Position numbers and translations under genes: made by a program
Shown: positions 41,248-49,613 of the stretch, piece by piece
Numbering within the stretch: position 1 is the first letter of the stretch
How the letters are laid out: each line of letters opens with the position of its first letter
DNA from: CAYVVT01 sp964454335
GTDB taxonomy: Bacteria; Fidelibacterota; UBA8477; JABMPR01
Direction: 5' to 3'
DNA length: 64,000 bases
NCBI GenBank assembly: GCA_964454335.1
Contig: CAYVVT010000008.1
Location: 1 to 64,000, forward strand
Notes under the pieces: model-generated
The model's input: the letters and a program-made list of their open reading frames with translations, nothing else
Database searches by the model: none
What the model was told of the DNA's origin: nothing

Positions 41248-42679
41248 ACCGTCACCTCTGCGTTCCGCAGTTGCAAAATGTCCGGACTCGCCAGCAATCA
41301 TTAGCGAGAAGGGATCCTGGACCTGGTTTGAACTTCAGCAGGAGGTGGATCGCTATTCGAATGGTCTGACCAGGTGGGGACTGGAAACCGACGATGTCGT
41401 TGCCCTGCATCTGAGACCATCCCCAGAAACGATCGCAATTATCTGGGCGTGTCTGGACCACGGCCTCATCGTTGCGCCGCTCAGTCACCGTTGGCCGTCA
41501 ACTCGGATCGAAAAGGGGCTTATCGAGCTTTCAGCCCGCATCCTGGTGGTCGCTGATCAGTCACGATATGCCGAGAAGCTTCCCTGTCCTGTTGCGTCCT
41601 TGAGCGACCTTTACCAACCTGGCGTGCCTGAAGGAGCTCCGCTTCCAGTCGAATCACCTCATATCTCCACGCTCCTGTTCACCTCCGGGAGCTCCGGTGA
41701 TGCCAAGATCCTGGCACACGATCTGGAAAACCATCTGGCCAGTGCCCGGGGAGCAAACGAGAATATCCAGCTCTCTGAATCTGATTCGTGGCTGCTGAGC
41801 TTGCCTCTGGACCATGTGTCAGGTTTAAGTCTGCTGTTCCGGACCGTTCTCAGCGGGGCGGGGTTGGTACTCCCCGGGGGCAACGATCTGGCCGCGTCTA
41901 TTTCCCGGTTCCATCCCAGTCATGTTTCCCTGGTCGCCACCCAGATGTCAGCACTTCTGGAGCACCCGGACGATCCGCTGGGACAGGAGACATTCAAGGC
42001 AATCCTGCTGGGGGGCAGCCGTATCCCGGATGAGCTCGTTTCAAGGGCGGTTGAGATGGAATTACCGCTCTACACCACCTACGGTTCCACGGAAATGGCT
42101 TCGCAGGTCACCACCACTCCTCCCGGGTCTTCCCTAGATACGTTGATGAGTGCCGGCCGTCTGCTGCCCTATCGCGATCTGAAGATCTCACCCAGTGGTG
42201 AGATCCTGCTCAAGGGCGAGACGCTGGCAAAGGGTTCATTCGTTGAAGGTGAGCTCCAATCCATCACAGATGATGAAGGCTGGTTCCATTCCGGAGATCT
42301 TGGTTATACGGATGCCCAGGAACTTCTGCACGTGACCGGCCGCCTGGACAACCAGTTCATTTCCGGTGGTGAGAATATTCAGCCCGAGGAGATCGAATAT
42401 CACCTGGAGCATCTCGAGGGGATTACCGGCTCTCTGGTAATACCAGTTCCTGACAACAGATATGGTGAGCGACCCATCGCTTTTCTCACCCTTACTGATG
42501 TATCTCTGGATGATGCCACGATCAGAGCGCAATTGAAGCAGGTGTTGCCTGCATACAAGATCCCGGATCAATTCTTCCGGATGCCTGATGATCGGAACGC
42601 CTCTGGTTTAAAGCCTTCACGCAAACGGCTTCGTGAAATCTATCATGACCGGAAGAATAGATTGTCCACCATCGATTAA
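41222..42679 (+). CDS. menE: o-Succinylbenzoate-CoA ligase MenE
   Basis: A 485-residue ANL-superfamily adenylating enzyme. The P-loop is LLFTSGSSGDAKILAHD; TYGSTEMASQVT and WFHSGDLGYTDA are later core motifs, and GRLDNQFISGGENIQPEEIE is the hinge region. It activates OSB with ATP and CoA for MenB. The ATG lies inside the end of menC. All steps from chorismate to demethylmenaquinone except the DHNA-CoA thioesterase are thus in this operon. Confidence 0.94.
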   Translation: MSQKSIPGKPSPLRSAVAKCPDSPAIISEKGSWTWFELQQEVDRYSNGLTRWGLETDDVVALHLRPSPETIAIIWACLDHGLIVAPLSHRWPSTRIEKGLIELSARILVVADQSRYAEKLPCPVASLSDLYQPGVPEGAPLPVESPHISTLLFTSGSSGDAKILAHDLENHLASARGANENIQLSESDSWLLSLPLDHVSGLSLLFRTVLSGAGLVLPGGNDLAASISRFHPSHVSLVATQMSALLEHPDDPLGQETFKAILLGGSRIPDELVSRAVEMELPLYTTYGSTEMASQVTTTPPGSSLDTLMSAGRLLPYRDLKISPSGEILLKGETLAKGSFVEGELQSITDDEGWFHSGDLGYTDAQELLHVTGRLDNQFISGGENIQPEEIEYHLEHLEGITGSLVIPVPDNRYGERPIAFLTLTDVSLDDATIRAQLKQVLPAYKIPDQFFRMPDDRNASGLKPSRKRLREIYHDRKNRLSTID

Positions 42680-42698
42680 TCCCTAACATAGACGCTCC

Positions 42699-44105
42699 AT
42701 GAGCGAGCGCAGAGAAAGATCAGGTTCATCCCAGCAAAGACTTGAAGTCTTCATGGCCAACCCACGTAAGGCCATCTGGACCCTGGCCCTGCCGGTGATG
42801 ATGGGAATGGCGGCCCAGACGCTTTACAGCATCGTGGATATGCTCTTCGTAGGTCAGATCTCTGCCTACGCCATTGCAGCCCTGGGTTTTAACGTCCCCC
42901 TCTTCTGGCTGGCCATGGGTATCAGCTTCGGTCTGGGAACAGGAGTGACCGCCGTCATCGCCCGCTTCATCGGGGCTCGTGATGAACGGGCCGCGGTGAA
43001 TGTTGCGGAACATGGCATTCTGCTGGGATTTCTCTTTGGTATTCCCTTCTCAGCGATCGGTCTGCTTTTCGCGCCCCAATTATTGAGTCTGCTGGGTGCT
43101 CCTGAGACACTACTGGCAGATGCTTCGGCATATTTCAGGATAGTATCAGGTGGTTTCCTGTTCATGATCATGAGCATTTTCCTGCGTTCCATTCTCTCCG
43201 GTGAGGGTGATACACGCACACCCATGAAGGTTCAGATCACGGCAACCATCCTGAACATCATCCTTGATCCCATTTTTATCTTTGCCCTGGATATGGGCGT
43301 TGCCGGCGCGGCTGCAGCAACGGTTATCAGCATGGTGGTGGCCGTATCGTTGTATATCTATTTCATCTTTATACGCAAGAGTACGGTGCTGGAACTGAAT
43401 ATGAAGCAGTTCAAGCTGAACCTTTCCTATTACAAGGACATCCTCAGGATCGGTCTGCCTGCATCCGTTTCAATGATCATCATGTCCGGTGGGGCCATGC
43501 TCTATAATTTCATCCTCATCCACTACTCCGAAGAGGTGGTTGCTGGATACCAGGTGGCAGGCCGTCTTGACCAGATTTTCTTCCTGCCGGTAATGGCTAT
43601 CGCCGGTTCACTGGTGACCCTGGTAGGGATGTTCTATGGCGCTCAGCGCATGGATCTCATCCGTCAGGTCATCAAGGATGCCCTCAGATATGCCATCATG
43701 ATCGGTTTGGGCAGCGGCGTCGTCTTCTGGTTTGCAGCACCTTATATATTCCCCATCTTCTCCAAGGATCCCATCGTTCTGGAGGTAGCCGTAAGTGTGA
43801 TCAGAACATTTGCCTGGGTGTACTGGCTCATTGCTGTCGGTATGCTCTGTGGACGAGCTCTGCAGGGTCTGGGTACCGGTATCCCGTCAATGGTCATCAC
43901 AGCGGTGCGGGTCGCACTGGTGGGTGGACCCCTGGGCTACATCGCGGCTTTTGTATTGGATAAACCCTATCAGTGGGTCTGGTATGGATCCCTAGTCGCA
44001 GTATTCACTGCTGCAAGCATGGCTTTGACCTGGTTGAGGGTGCGGATCCGACACGTTTCCTCTGGTTTTGCAGTTTCGCCAGAGATCCAGGACAGACAGA
44101 TCTAA
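42699..44105 (+). CDS. MATE-family multidrug/cation efflux transporter
   Basis: A 468-residue membrane protein with about twelve helices in two similar halves. The N-terminal half opens AIWTLALPVMMGMAAQTLYSIVDMLFVGQ and GLGTGVTAVIARFIGAR; the second half begins near residue 245 (ILRIGLPASVSMIIMSGGAMLYN). MATE proteins export cationic compounds using Na+ or H+. It follows menE by 19 nt and may share its transcript. Substrate unknown. Confidence 0.92.
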   Translation: MSERRERSGSSQQRLEVFMANPRKAIWTLALPVMMGMAAQTLYSIVDMLFVGQISAYAIAALGFNVPLFWLAMGISFGLGTGVTAVIARFIGARDERAAVNVAEHGILLGFLFGIPFSAIGLLFAPQLLSLLGAPETLLADASAYFRIVSGGFLFMIMSIFLRSILSGEGDTRTPMKVQITATILNIILDPIFIFALDMGVAGAAAATVISMVVAVSLYIYFIFIRKSTVLELNMKQFKLNLSYYKDILRIGLPASVSMIIMSGGAMLYNFILIHYSEEVVAGYQVAGRLDQIFFLPVMAIAGSLVTLVGMFYGAQRMDLIRQVIKDALRYAIMIGLGSGVVFWFAAPYIFPIFSKDPIVLEVAVSVIRTFAWVYWLIAVGMLCGRALQGLGTGIPSMVITAVRVALVGGPLGYIAAFVLDKPYQWVWYGSLVAVFTAASMALTWLRVRIRHVSSGFAVSPEIQDRQI

Positions 44106-44590
44106 TTCGGGGCTGACCAGCCCACTGCAACCTCATCGATGACAAAATCGCCCAGAGTGTAGCTCTCATTCTCCAGTGAGAATGTCACATCCTCCAGCTC
44201 AATGCTGACAGTGTAGGCAGCCGAGGTGTCCGAGGAGAGTGTGAATCGAATAAACCCGTCCATTGCTGGATAATAATGCTCGACAATGGCAGGACCCGGG
44301 TCCTCTGAACAGTAATAAGCGGTGGCGGCTTCGCTGAAAACATTCACTCCCACATCGAGGTTGGGTGTATCCTGTCGTAGATCGAATTCCTTTGTGCTTG
44401 TGCTCAGGCCGAGATCATCCCGTACTGCGATGATCTCCAGTGCTGCCTCATGATCTTCAGTAAGGACATAGACGACAAAATCGATGCACCCGCTGGGATT
44501 CTCACTGAACTCCCAGGGGAATTCATGCGGTTTCTCGCATGAGAATAGCATGAAGGTAATCAGGTATGCAGTGAATATGATCCGTTTCAT
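44102..44590 (-). CDS. Predicted lipoprotein, function unknown
   Basis: A 162-residue protein with a lipobox signal peptide (MKRIIFTAYLITFMLFSC, cysteine 18). The mature part is acidic and beta-rich, with four more cysteines absent except C34 and C93. No family recognised. Its stop overlaps the MATE gene's stop on the other strand by four bases, so the two genes converge. It is encoded 29 nt downstream of the SH3-domain gene, possibly in the same unit. Confidence 0.7.
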   Translation of the reverse strand: MKRIIFTAYLITFMLFSCEKPHEFPWEFSENPSGCIDFVVYVLTEDHEAALEIIAVRDDLGLSTSTKEFDLRQDTPNLDVGVNVFSEAATAYYCSEDPGPAIVEHYYPAMDGFIRFTLSSDTSAAYTVSIELEDVTFSLENESYTLGDFVIDEVAVGWSAPN

Positions 44591-44619
44591 TTCGGGAAAA
44601 GGGAGCTAGTGGATAAGCA

Positions 44620-45162
44620 TCATTCAGAGTACACCTCGGCTACCCCCATGAGGTTGCCGAACATGACCGGTTGGACATTAAAGCGTCTGAATACTCCCAG
44701 GATGAATTGATCGTTGAGTACTTTACGAAAGATATCCCAGCGATAGGCATCCTGGTCTCGTGGGATGATCTCATTGGCCTCGCGTTTTGAGCGCTGGGTC
44801 AATACCTGGATACGATCTGTCATCTCTTCGATGATGATTTCATTTTCCGGCAATTCGGGTTGTTCCAGGGGATCGAGCTGACTGTGGAACACAATCTTCG
44901 AGTGCCGTTTTGAAACGTATCGATAATCATCACTGAACATCTTGATGATGTACCAATCCTCTGCCTCACCCATCATGTGGTATAATTCACCCTCCTGCCC
45001 GACCGCGATGATCATGAACTCCTTGCCCGGACCGGTCCTGATATTCAGACCTGTGAACGGGATCAACACATACTCCTGGGCAATAGCGGAAGCTGAAAGA
45101 ACTACAAAGAATACGACACCCCAGAACTTGTGTGACAGATATGTGCTTGATTTCTCAGCCAT
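44620..45162 (-). CDS. Secreted SH3-domain protein, function unknown
   Basis: About 180 residues. A signal peptide (HKFWGVVFFVVLSASAIA, cleavage before QEY) precedes one bacterial SH3 domain with LNIRTGPGKEFMIIAVGQEG (about residues 35-90), followed by an acidic linker and a helical tail. Bacterial SH3 domains often bind cell wall or protein partners. GAGGAA sits 5 nt before the ATG, which is just after the rmuC stop, so the two may be co-translated. The tail has no recognised domain. Confidence 0.75.
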   Translation of the reverse strand: MAEKSSTYLSHKFWGVVFFVVLSASAIAQEYVLIPFTGLNIRTGPGKEFMIIAVGQEGELYHMMGEAEDWYIIKMFSDDYRYVSKRHSKIVFHSQLDPLEQPELPENEIIIEEMTDRIQVLTQRSKREANEIIPRDQDAYRWDIFRKVLNDQFILGVFRRFNVQPVMFGNLMGVAEVYSE

Positions 45163-45163
45163 C

Positions 45164-46477
45164 TTATTCCTCGATTTCATCTCCTTCAGTCTCGTCAGTG
45201 ATCTCGGCTTCTCCTTCGTCTATCAATCCAAGCAGATCCTGTGCTTCCTGCGTGGGCAGTTCCTCCACAGTGCGCAGTTTGCGTGCCATGGCCCTTGTGC
45301 GGACCCCCGTTTTTTCGATGGTGGTGGAGGCCGTATCCAATTGCTTCTTCACCTTGCCGAGGACGTCGCCAAATTTCCCGAATTCTGTCTTCACTGCTGC
45401 CAGCACCTGCCATACCTCGCTGGATCGTTTTTCGATGGCAAGGGTACGAAAACCCATTCTCAAACTGCTGAGCAAGGCTGCCAGGGTGGTGGGACCCGCA
45501 ACCACAATGCGGAACTTCCGCTGTAGCTCCTCCACCTGCCCCGCCTTTCGCAGGACTTCGGCATATAATCCTTCTGTGGGCAGGAACAGGATCGCGAAAT
45601 CGGTGGTGACCGGCGGATTGATATACTTATCCTGGATATCCTTGGCTGAAACATGCAGCGCCCTGATCAACGCCGTCGAGGCAGCTTCCATGGCCTCACT
45701 GTTACCAGATTCACTGGCTTCCAGAAGTCGCAGGTAATCTTCCTGCGGGAATTTCGCATCGATGGGCAGCCATACCACCGAATCCTGACTGCTGTCCTTT
45801 CCCGGTAGTTTGATGGCGAACTCCACCAGTTCCCGTGTATCCTCTTTCAACTGGACATTACTGGCATACTGTTCCGGGGTCAGGATCTCTTCCAGGATAT
45901 TGGCAAGCTGGACCTCTCCGAAGGTTCCCCTGGCTTTCACATTTGTCAGGACACGCTTCAGGTCACCGACACCGGTGGCCAGGTTCTGCATCTCGCCAAG
46001 ACCCTTCAGAACCGCTTCCAGGTTGGTACTCACCAGCTTGAACGACTCCGATAATCGTTTCTCCAGGGTGGATTGCAGTTTCTCGTCGACGGTTGCCCGC
46101 ATCTGGTCCAGCTTCTTCTCGTTGCTTTCCTGCAGCTTCTCGATCTTCGAGTCCAGGGCCTGCTGGATCTTCTCCAGCCGGATTTCATTTTTCTCCGTGA
46201 GGTCCTTGATGGACCCCGTGACTGAATCCAGTCGTTTCTCTTGGGTTGAACCCAGTTCGGATACTGCCTTCACCAGTGTATCGGTGGTCGCTTTCAATTG
46301 TGTGGTGACTTCTTCCCGGAGGTCTTTCGCAGCCCTGCTGGATTCTTCTCTCGTCAAGCGGAGCTCTTCACGTAAGGCACCCTCAATACCGCCTGATCCG
46401 CTACGGAGTGATCTCCAGAGCAGGATACCCAGGAGGACCAGTGAGAGCAGGGCGATTATGAATGCTAACAGTTCCAC
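45164..46477 (-). CDS. rmuC: DNA recombination protein RmuC
   Basis: A 437-residue protein. One N-terminal membrane helix (LLAFIIALLSLVLLGILLW) is followed by about 130 residues of coiled coil, then the RmuC nuclease-like domain (about 165-400) with NVKARGTFGEVQLANILEEILTPEQY and VWLPIDAKFPQEDYLRL. RmuC limits inversions at short inverted repeats in E. coli; the domain is related to restriction-type nucleases. The C-terminal end is acidic. Confidence 0.93.
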   Translation of the reverse strand: MELLAFIIALLSLVLLGILLWRSLRSGSGGIEGALREELRLTREESSRAAKDLREEVTTQLKATTDTLVKAVSELGSTQEKRLDSVTGSIKDLTEKNEIRLEKIQQALDSKIEKLQESNEKKLDQMRATVDEKLQSTLEKRLSESFKLVSTNLEAVLKGLGEMQNLATGVGDLKRVLTNVKARGTFGEVQLANILEEILTPEQYASNVQLKEDTRELVEFAIKLPGKDSSQDSVVWLPIDAKFPQEDYLRLLEASESGNSEAMEAASTALIRALHVSAKDIQDKYINPPVTTDFAILFLPTEGLYAEVLRKAGQVEELQRKFRIVVAGPTTLAALLSSLRMGFRTLAIEKRSSEVWQVLAAVKTEFGKFGDVLGKVKKQLDTASTTIEKTGVRTRAMARKLRTVEELPTQEAQDLLGLIDEGEAEITDETEGDEIEE

Positions 46478-46511
46478 AGGGTCATTCTGTCATGGTGATG
46501 AAATGGACCGA

Positions 46512-47753
46512 TCACAGTTGCCGATGCAGGTCGCGTTCAAGCACAAAGCGAACCGATATCTTGTCCAAAAGCGGCATCTCCTCATAGGCGACCTTCGTGC
46601 GATATCGATAGGTCGCACTCTCTTCAAGCGTGTAGATTCGCAGTGCGTTCACTCCCGGCAATCCCATGATCAGCTGCTTGAATTGACCATTGTTGAGATG
46701 ATACACCGTCGGTGGGTCGATGGGGCGGGGTTCAGCATGGTAGAAGATGCGACGCCCCGGATAGTTTTCCGGGCCCACGCTGACAATTGGCGTGAGACGC
46801 CAGTCACCCTGGGCCAATTCCTCCACAAAAGCCTGGTCTGTATAACCGAGATCCATGAACAGGTGGGATTGGACCTTGTCCTCCTGCGTTGTCACGGCGG
46901 GTGTTGACTTGGTAAAATGTCTGATCTCATCCAGGATCCGGGGATTGATCCGATAGGTCACCAGGAAGTCGATGAGCACACTGTCAGGCTCCATACGGTC
47001 GCGTTGGGCCTTGATGTCATGGATCTCAGCGAGATACGGATCGAAGGCCACGTCGTGCCAGAGCCGTTCAAGTTGACTCCCCATCTCCTCGTAAGATTGT
47101 TGCTGATATGTTCCATAGAGATCAGCCGAACTGGACCGGCTTTTTCGTTCCATGAGTGTCTCAAGTTTCCCACGCAGGCTGGTCTCTGTCACCCGGGGTG
47201 TCTTCGCCGGAAAGAATGCATCGGCTGAGATCAGGTCGGTATGCACTGTGCTGGATCGTTCCAACCGCTCCAGCAGCCAGTCCCCCATGAGAACTTTCCA
47301 GTTTTTCAACTGGGCATAACGGTCCTTCAGGTTGAGTTGATCCGCCTTGTGCAGCGTTTTCATGAAATAGAGTTCGATGGTCACTTCCAGATGCTCGTCC
47401 AGATGACTGAATGAACCTCTCACCAGATAGGTGTCGTAACGTTCATCCACTTCCCGGCCGAAGGTTTCCATCCAGACCTGTTCCTGGAAGAGATGCGGCT
47501 GATAATACAGATCAGCATCCCGGACGGGGACCTGATAGACATCTATCTTCCTGGTTTCACCTAGAGCGGTTTCGAGAAAGGAACGCAGTCCATCGACTAG
47601 CCAGGTCTGAGTGGTATCCGGTCCAAGGTCCCGGAAGGGTTCGATGAAGACCAGCGCATGATCCGTCCCAAAGGGAAGAGTGGCTGTCTGGGCCAAAATT
47701 CCTCCCGTGGAGAGAAGCAGTACAACCAGGATGGTTACAGGGCGCTTTAGCAT
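46512..47753 (-). CDS. Exported protein of unknown function, 413 residues
   Basis: A signal peptide (MLKRPVTILVVLLLSTGGILAQ, cleavage after LAQ or ILA) precedes a domain beginning ALVFIEPFRDLGPDTTQTWLVDGLRSFLETAL, reminiscent of CsgG/TolB-N-type envelope proteins. The rest is mixed alpha/beta with no recognised motif; the last 60 residues are strand-rich (YRYRTKVAYEEM). The start is ATG 47753; a TTG four codons before is possible. It stands between rmuC and glnS with gaps of 34 and 141 nt. Function unknown. Confidence 0.7.
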   Translation of the reverse strand: MLKRPVTILVVLLLSTGGILAQTATLPFGTDHALVFIEPFRDLGPDTTQTWLVDGLRSFLETALGETRKIDVYQVPVRDADLYYQPHLFQEQVWMETFGREVDERYDTYLVRGSFSHLDEHLEVTIELYFMKTLHKADQLNLKDRYAQLKNWKVLMGDWLLERLERSSTVHTDLISADAFFPAKTPRVTETSLRGKLETLMERKSRSSSADLYGTYQQQSYEEMGSQLERLWHDVAFDPYLAEIHDIKAQRDRMEPDSVLIDFLVTYRINPRILDEIRHFTKSTPAVTTQEDKVQSHLFMDLGYTDQAFVEELAQGDWRLTPIVSVGPENYPGRRIFYHAEPRPIDPPTVYHLNNGQFKQLIMGLPGVNALRIYTLEESATYRYRTKVAYEEMPLLDKISVRFVLERDLHRQL

Positions 47754-47894
47754 GCAAACCCCCAATTCACTTAGATTTCATTGCGTTGATCAATATTAAT
47801 ATGGCTGGTGAATGTGAACCAGTGCTGATTTCCCGGTGAAAGGCGACCCACGGCGAACCTGATGGGTCAACAGTTGCTTGATCACAGGGTCTAC

Positions 47895-49598
47895 TCAACG
47901 ATTCTGGGCCTTTTCGATGCGCGCCCAGGAGTCCCGCAGAGATACCGTACGGTTGAACACCAGTCTATCGGGTTTGTGATCCTTGATGTCAGCGCAGAAG
48001 TAGCCCTGGCGTTCGAACTGGCAGCGGTCACCCGGCCGGTAGCCGGCCAGGGCAGGTTCCACCCTGCAGTTGGTCAATACTTCCAGTGAATCTGGATTCA
48101 GATTCGCAGTGAAGTCCTGTCCTTCTTCCACCTTGTCTGGATTGGGTTTCAAGAAAAGCCTGTCGTAGAGGCGTACTTCTGCCTGTACGGATCGCCGGGC
48201 TGATACCCAGTGGATAACGCCCCGGACTTTCCGATCCGTAGGTTGCTTCTCAAGCGTCTCTGGATCGTAGCTGCAACGTAACTCGATGATCTCGCCCGTA
48301 TCATCCTTGATCACTTGTTCGCATTTGATCACATACGCGTGACGCAGGCGAACCTCACGACCAGGTGCCAGCCTGAAGTATTTTTTGGGTGGGTCCTCCC
48401 TGAAATCATCACGGTCTATATACAGCATCCGTTCAAAGGGAACCGGGCGGGTCCCGGCATCAGGATCCTCGGGATTATTTACCGCCTGCAGCTCTTCTAC
48501 CTGATCTTCAGGATAGTTCTCGATAACGAGTTTGATGGGTCGCAGGACTGCCATCACCCGTGAGGCGGTTGCATTCAGGTGCTCACGAACCGAATTCTCG
48601 AGAACGGTGACATCGATGATGCTGTTCATCTTGGCCACGCCGACCTGGTCGGCGAAGTTCCGAATGGACCTCGGTGTATAGCCGCGACGGCGCAGTGCCG
48701 AGAGCGTGGGCATCCGCGGATCGTCCCAGCCGTCAACGTGCCCTTCCTGAATGAGTTTGAGCAACTTGCGTTTACTCACAATGGTATAGCTGAGGTTCAG
48801 ACGCGCAAATTCGATCTGCTGTGGATGATGGATTTCTATGGCCTCCAGGTACCAGTCATACAGCGGTCGATGATTCTCGAACTCCAGGGTACAGATTGAA
48901 TGGGTGATCTTTTCGACGGAATCAGACTGTCCGTGGGCGAAATCGTACATGGGGTAGATACACCAGCGGTCACCAGTGCGATGATGGTCTGCATGCAGGA
49001 TCCTGTACATGACCGGATCCCGCATATTAAGATTCGGATGGTTCATGTTGATCCGTGCCCGCAGGGTACGGGAACCGTCAGGGAAATCCCCCCTGCGCAT
49101 CTGCTCGAACAATTCCAGGTTCTCCTCAACGCTGCGTTCCCTATACGGGCTGTTCTTACCGGCTTCGGTCAGTGTGCCGCGGTAGGTCCGCATCTCCTCT
49201 GGAGTGAGATCACATACATAGGCCTTGCCTTCACGGATGAGTTTCAGAGCCCACTCATACAATTGCTCGAAATAATCCGAAGCGAAGTATTCCCGGTCCT
49301 CCCAGTCAAAGCCCAGCCAGCGGATGTCCTCTTTCATGGACTCCACGTAGGCCATCTCTTCCTTGATGGGATTGGTGTCATCAAAACGGAGATTGCAGAG
49401 ACCGTTGTACTTCTCCGCCAATCCGAAATTCAAACAGATGGATTTTGCATGTCCGATATGCAGGTAGCCGTTCGGCTCAGGCGGGAATCTTGTATGCACG
49501 CGCTGTCCGAAGCGATCCGAGCGATTATGCTCCTCGATGATCTGCTCAATAAAATTCAGGCGTTGCTTATCCTGTGGGGCTGTTGCTTTGTTTGTCAC
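47895..49598 (-). CDS. glnS: Glutaminyl-tRNA synthetase
   Basis: A 567-residue class I synthetase. The HIGH motif is FPPEPNGYLHIGHAKSICLNFG near residue 43 and the KMSKS equivalent is IVSKRKLLKLI near residue 270; the anticodon-binding beta domains follow (residues 340-555). Direct glutaminylation suggests the GatCAB route for Gln-tRNA may be absent or partial, but that cannot be seen. The start is GTG with GGAAG upstream, 15 nt after the gltX stop. GlnRS is uncommon outside Gammaproteobacteria, Bacteroidota, Deinococcus and a few others. Confidence 0.96.
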   Translation of the reverse strand: MTNKATAPQDKQRLNFIEQIIEEHNRSDRFGQRVHTRFPPEPNGYLHIGHAKSICLNFGLAEKYNGLCNLRFDDTNPIKEEMAYVESMKEDIRWLGFDWEDREYFASDYFEQLYEWALKLIREGKAYVCDLTPEEMRTYRGTLTEAGKNSPYRERSVEENLELFEQMRRGDFPDGSRTLRARINMNHPNLNMRDPVMYRILHADHHRTGDRWCIYPMYDFAHGQSDSVEKITHSICTLEFENHRPLYDWYLEAIEIHHPQQIEFARLNLSYTIVSKRKLLKLIQEGHVDGWDDPRMPTLSALRRRGYTPRSIRNFADQVGVAKMNSIIDVTVLENSVREHLNATASRVMAVLRPIKLVIENYPEDQVEELQAVNNPEDPDAGTRPVPFERMLYIDRDDFREDPPKKYFRLAPGREVRLRHAYVIKCEQVIKDDTGEIIELRCSYDPETLEKQPTDRKVRGVIHWVSARRSVQAEVRLYDRLFLKPNPDKVEEGQDFTANLNPDSLEVLTNCRVEPALAGYRPGDRCQFERQGYFCADIKDHKPDRLVFNRTVSLRDSWARIEKAQNR

Positions 49599-49613
49599 TC
49601 TATCTTCCAGATC

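Noticed and set aside
45810..46907. 365-codon plus-strand frame across rmuC and the next gene
   Set aside because: Serine/arginine-rich composition of a shadow frame, spans two real minus-strand genes.
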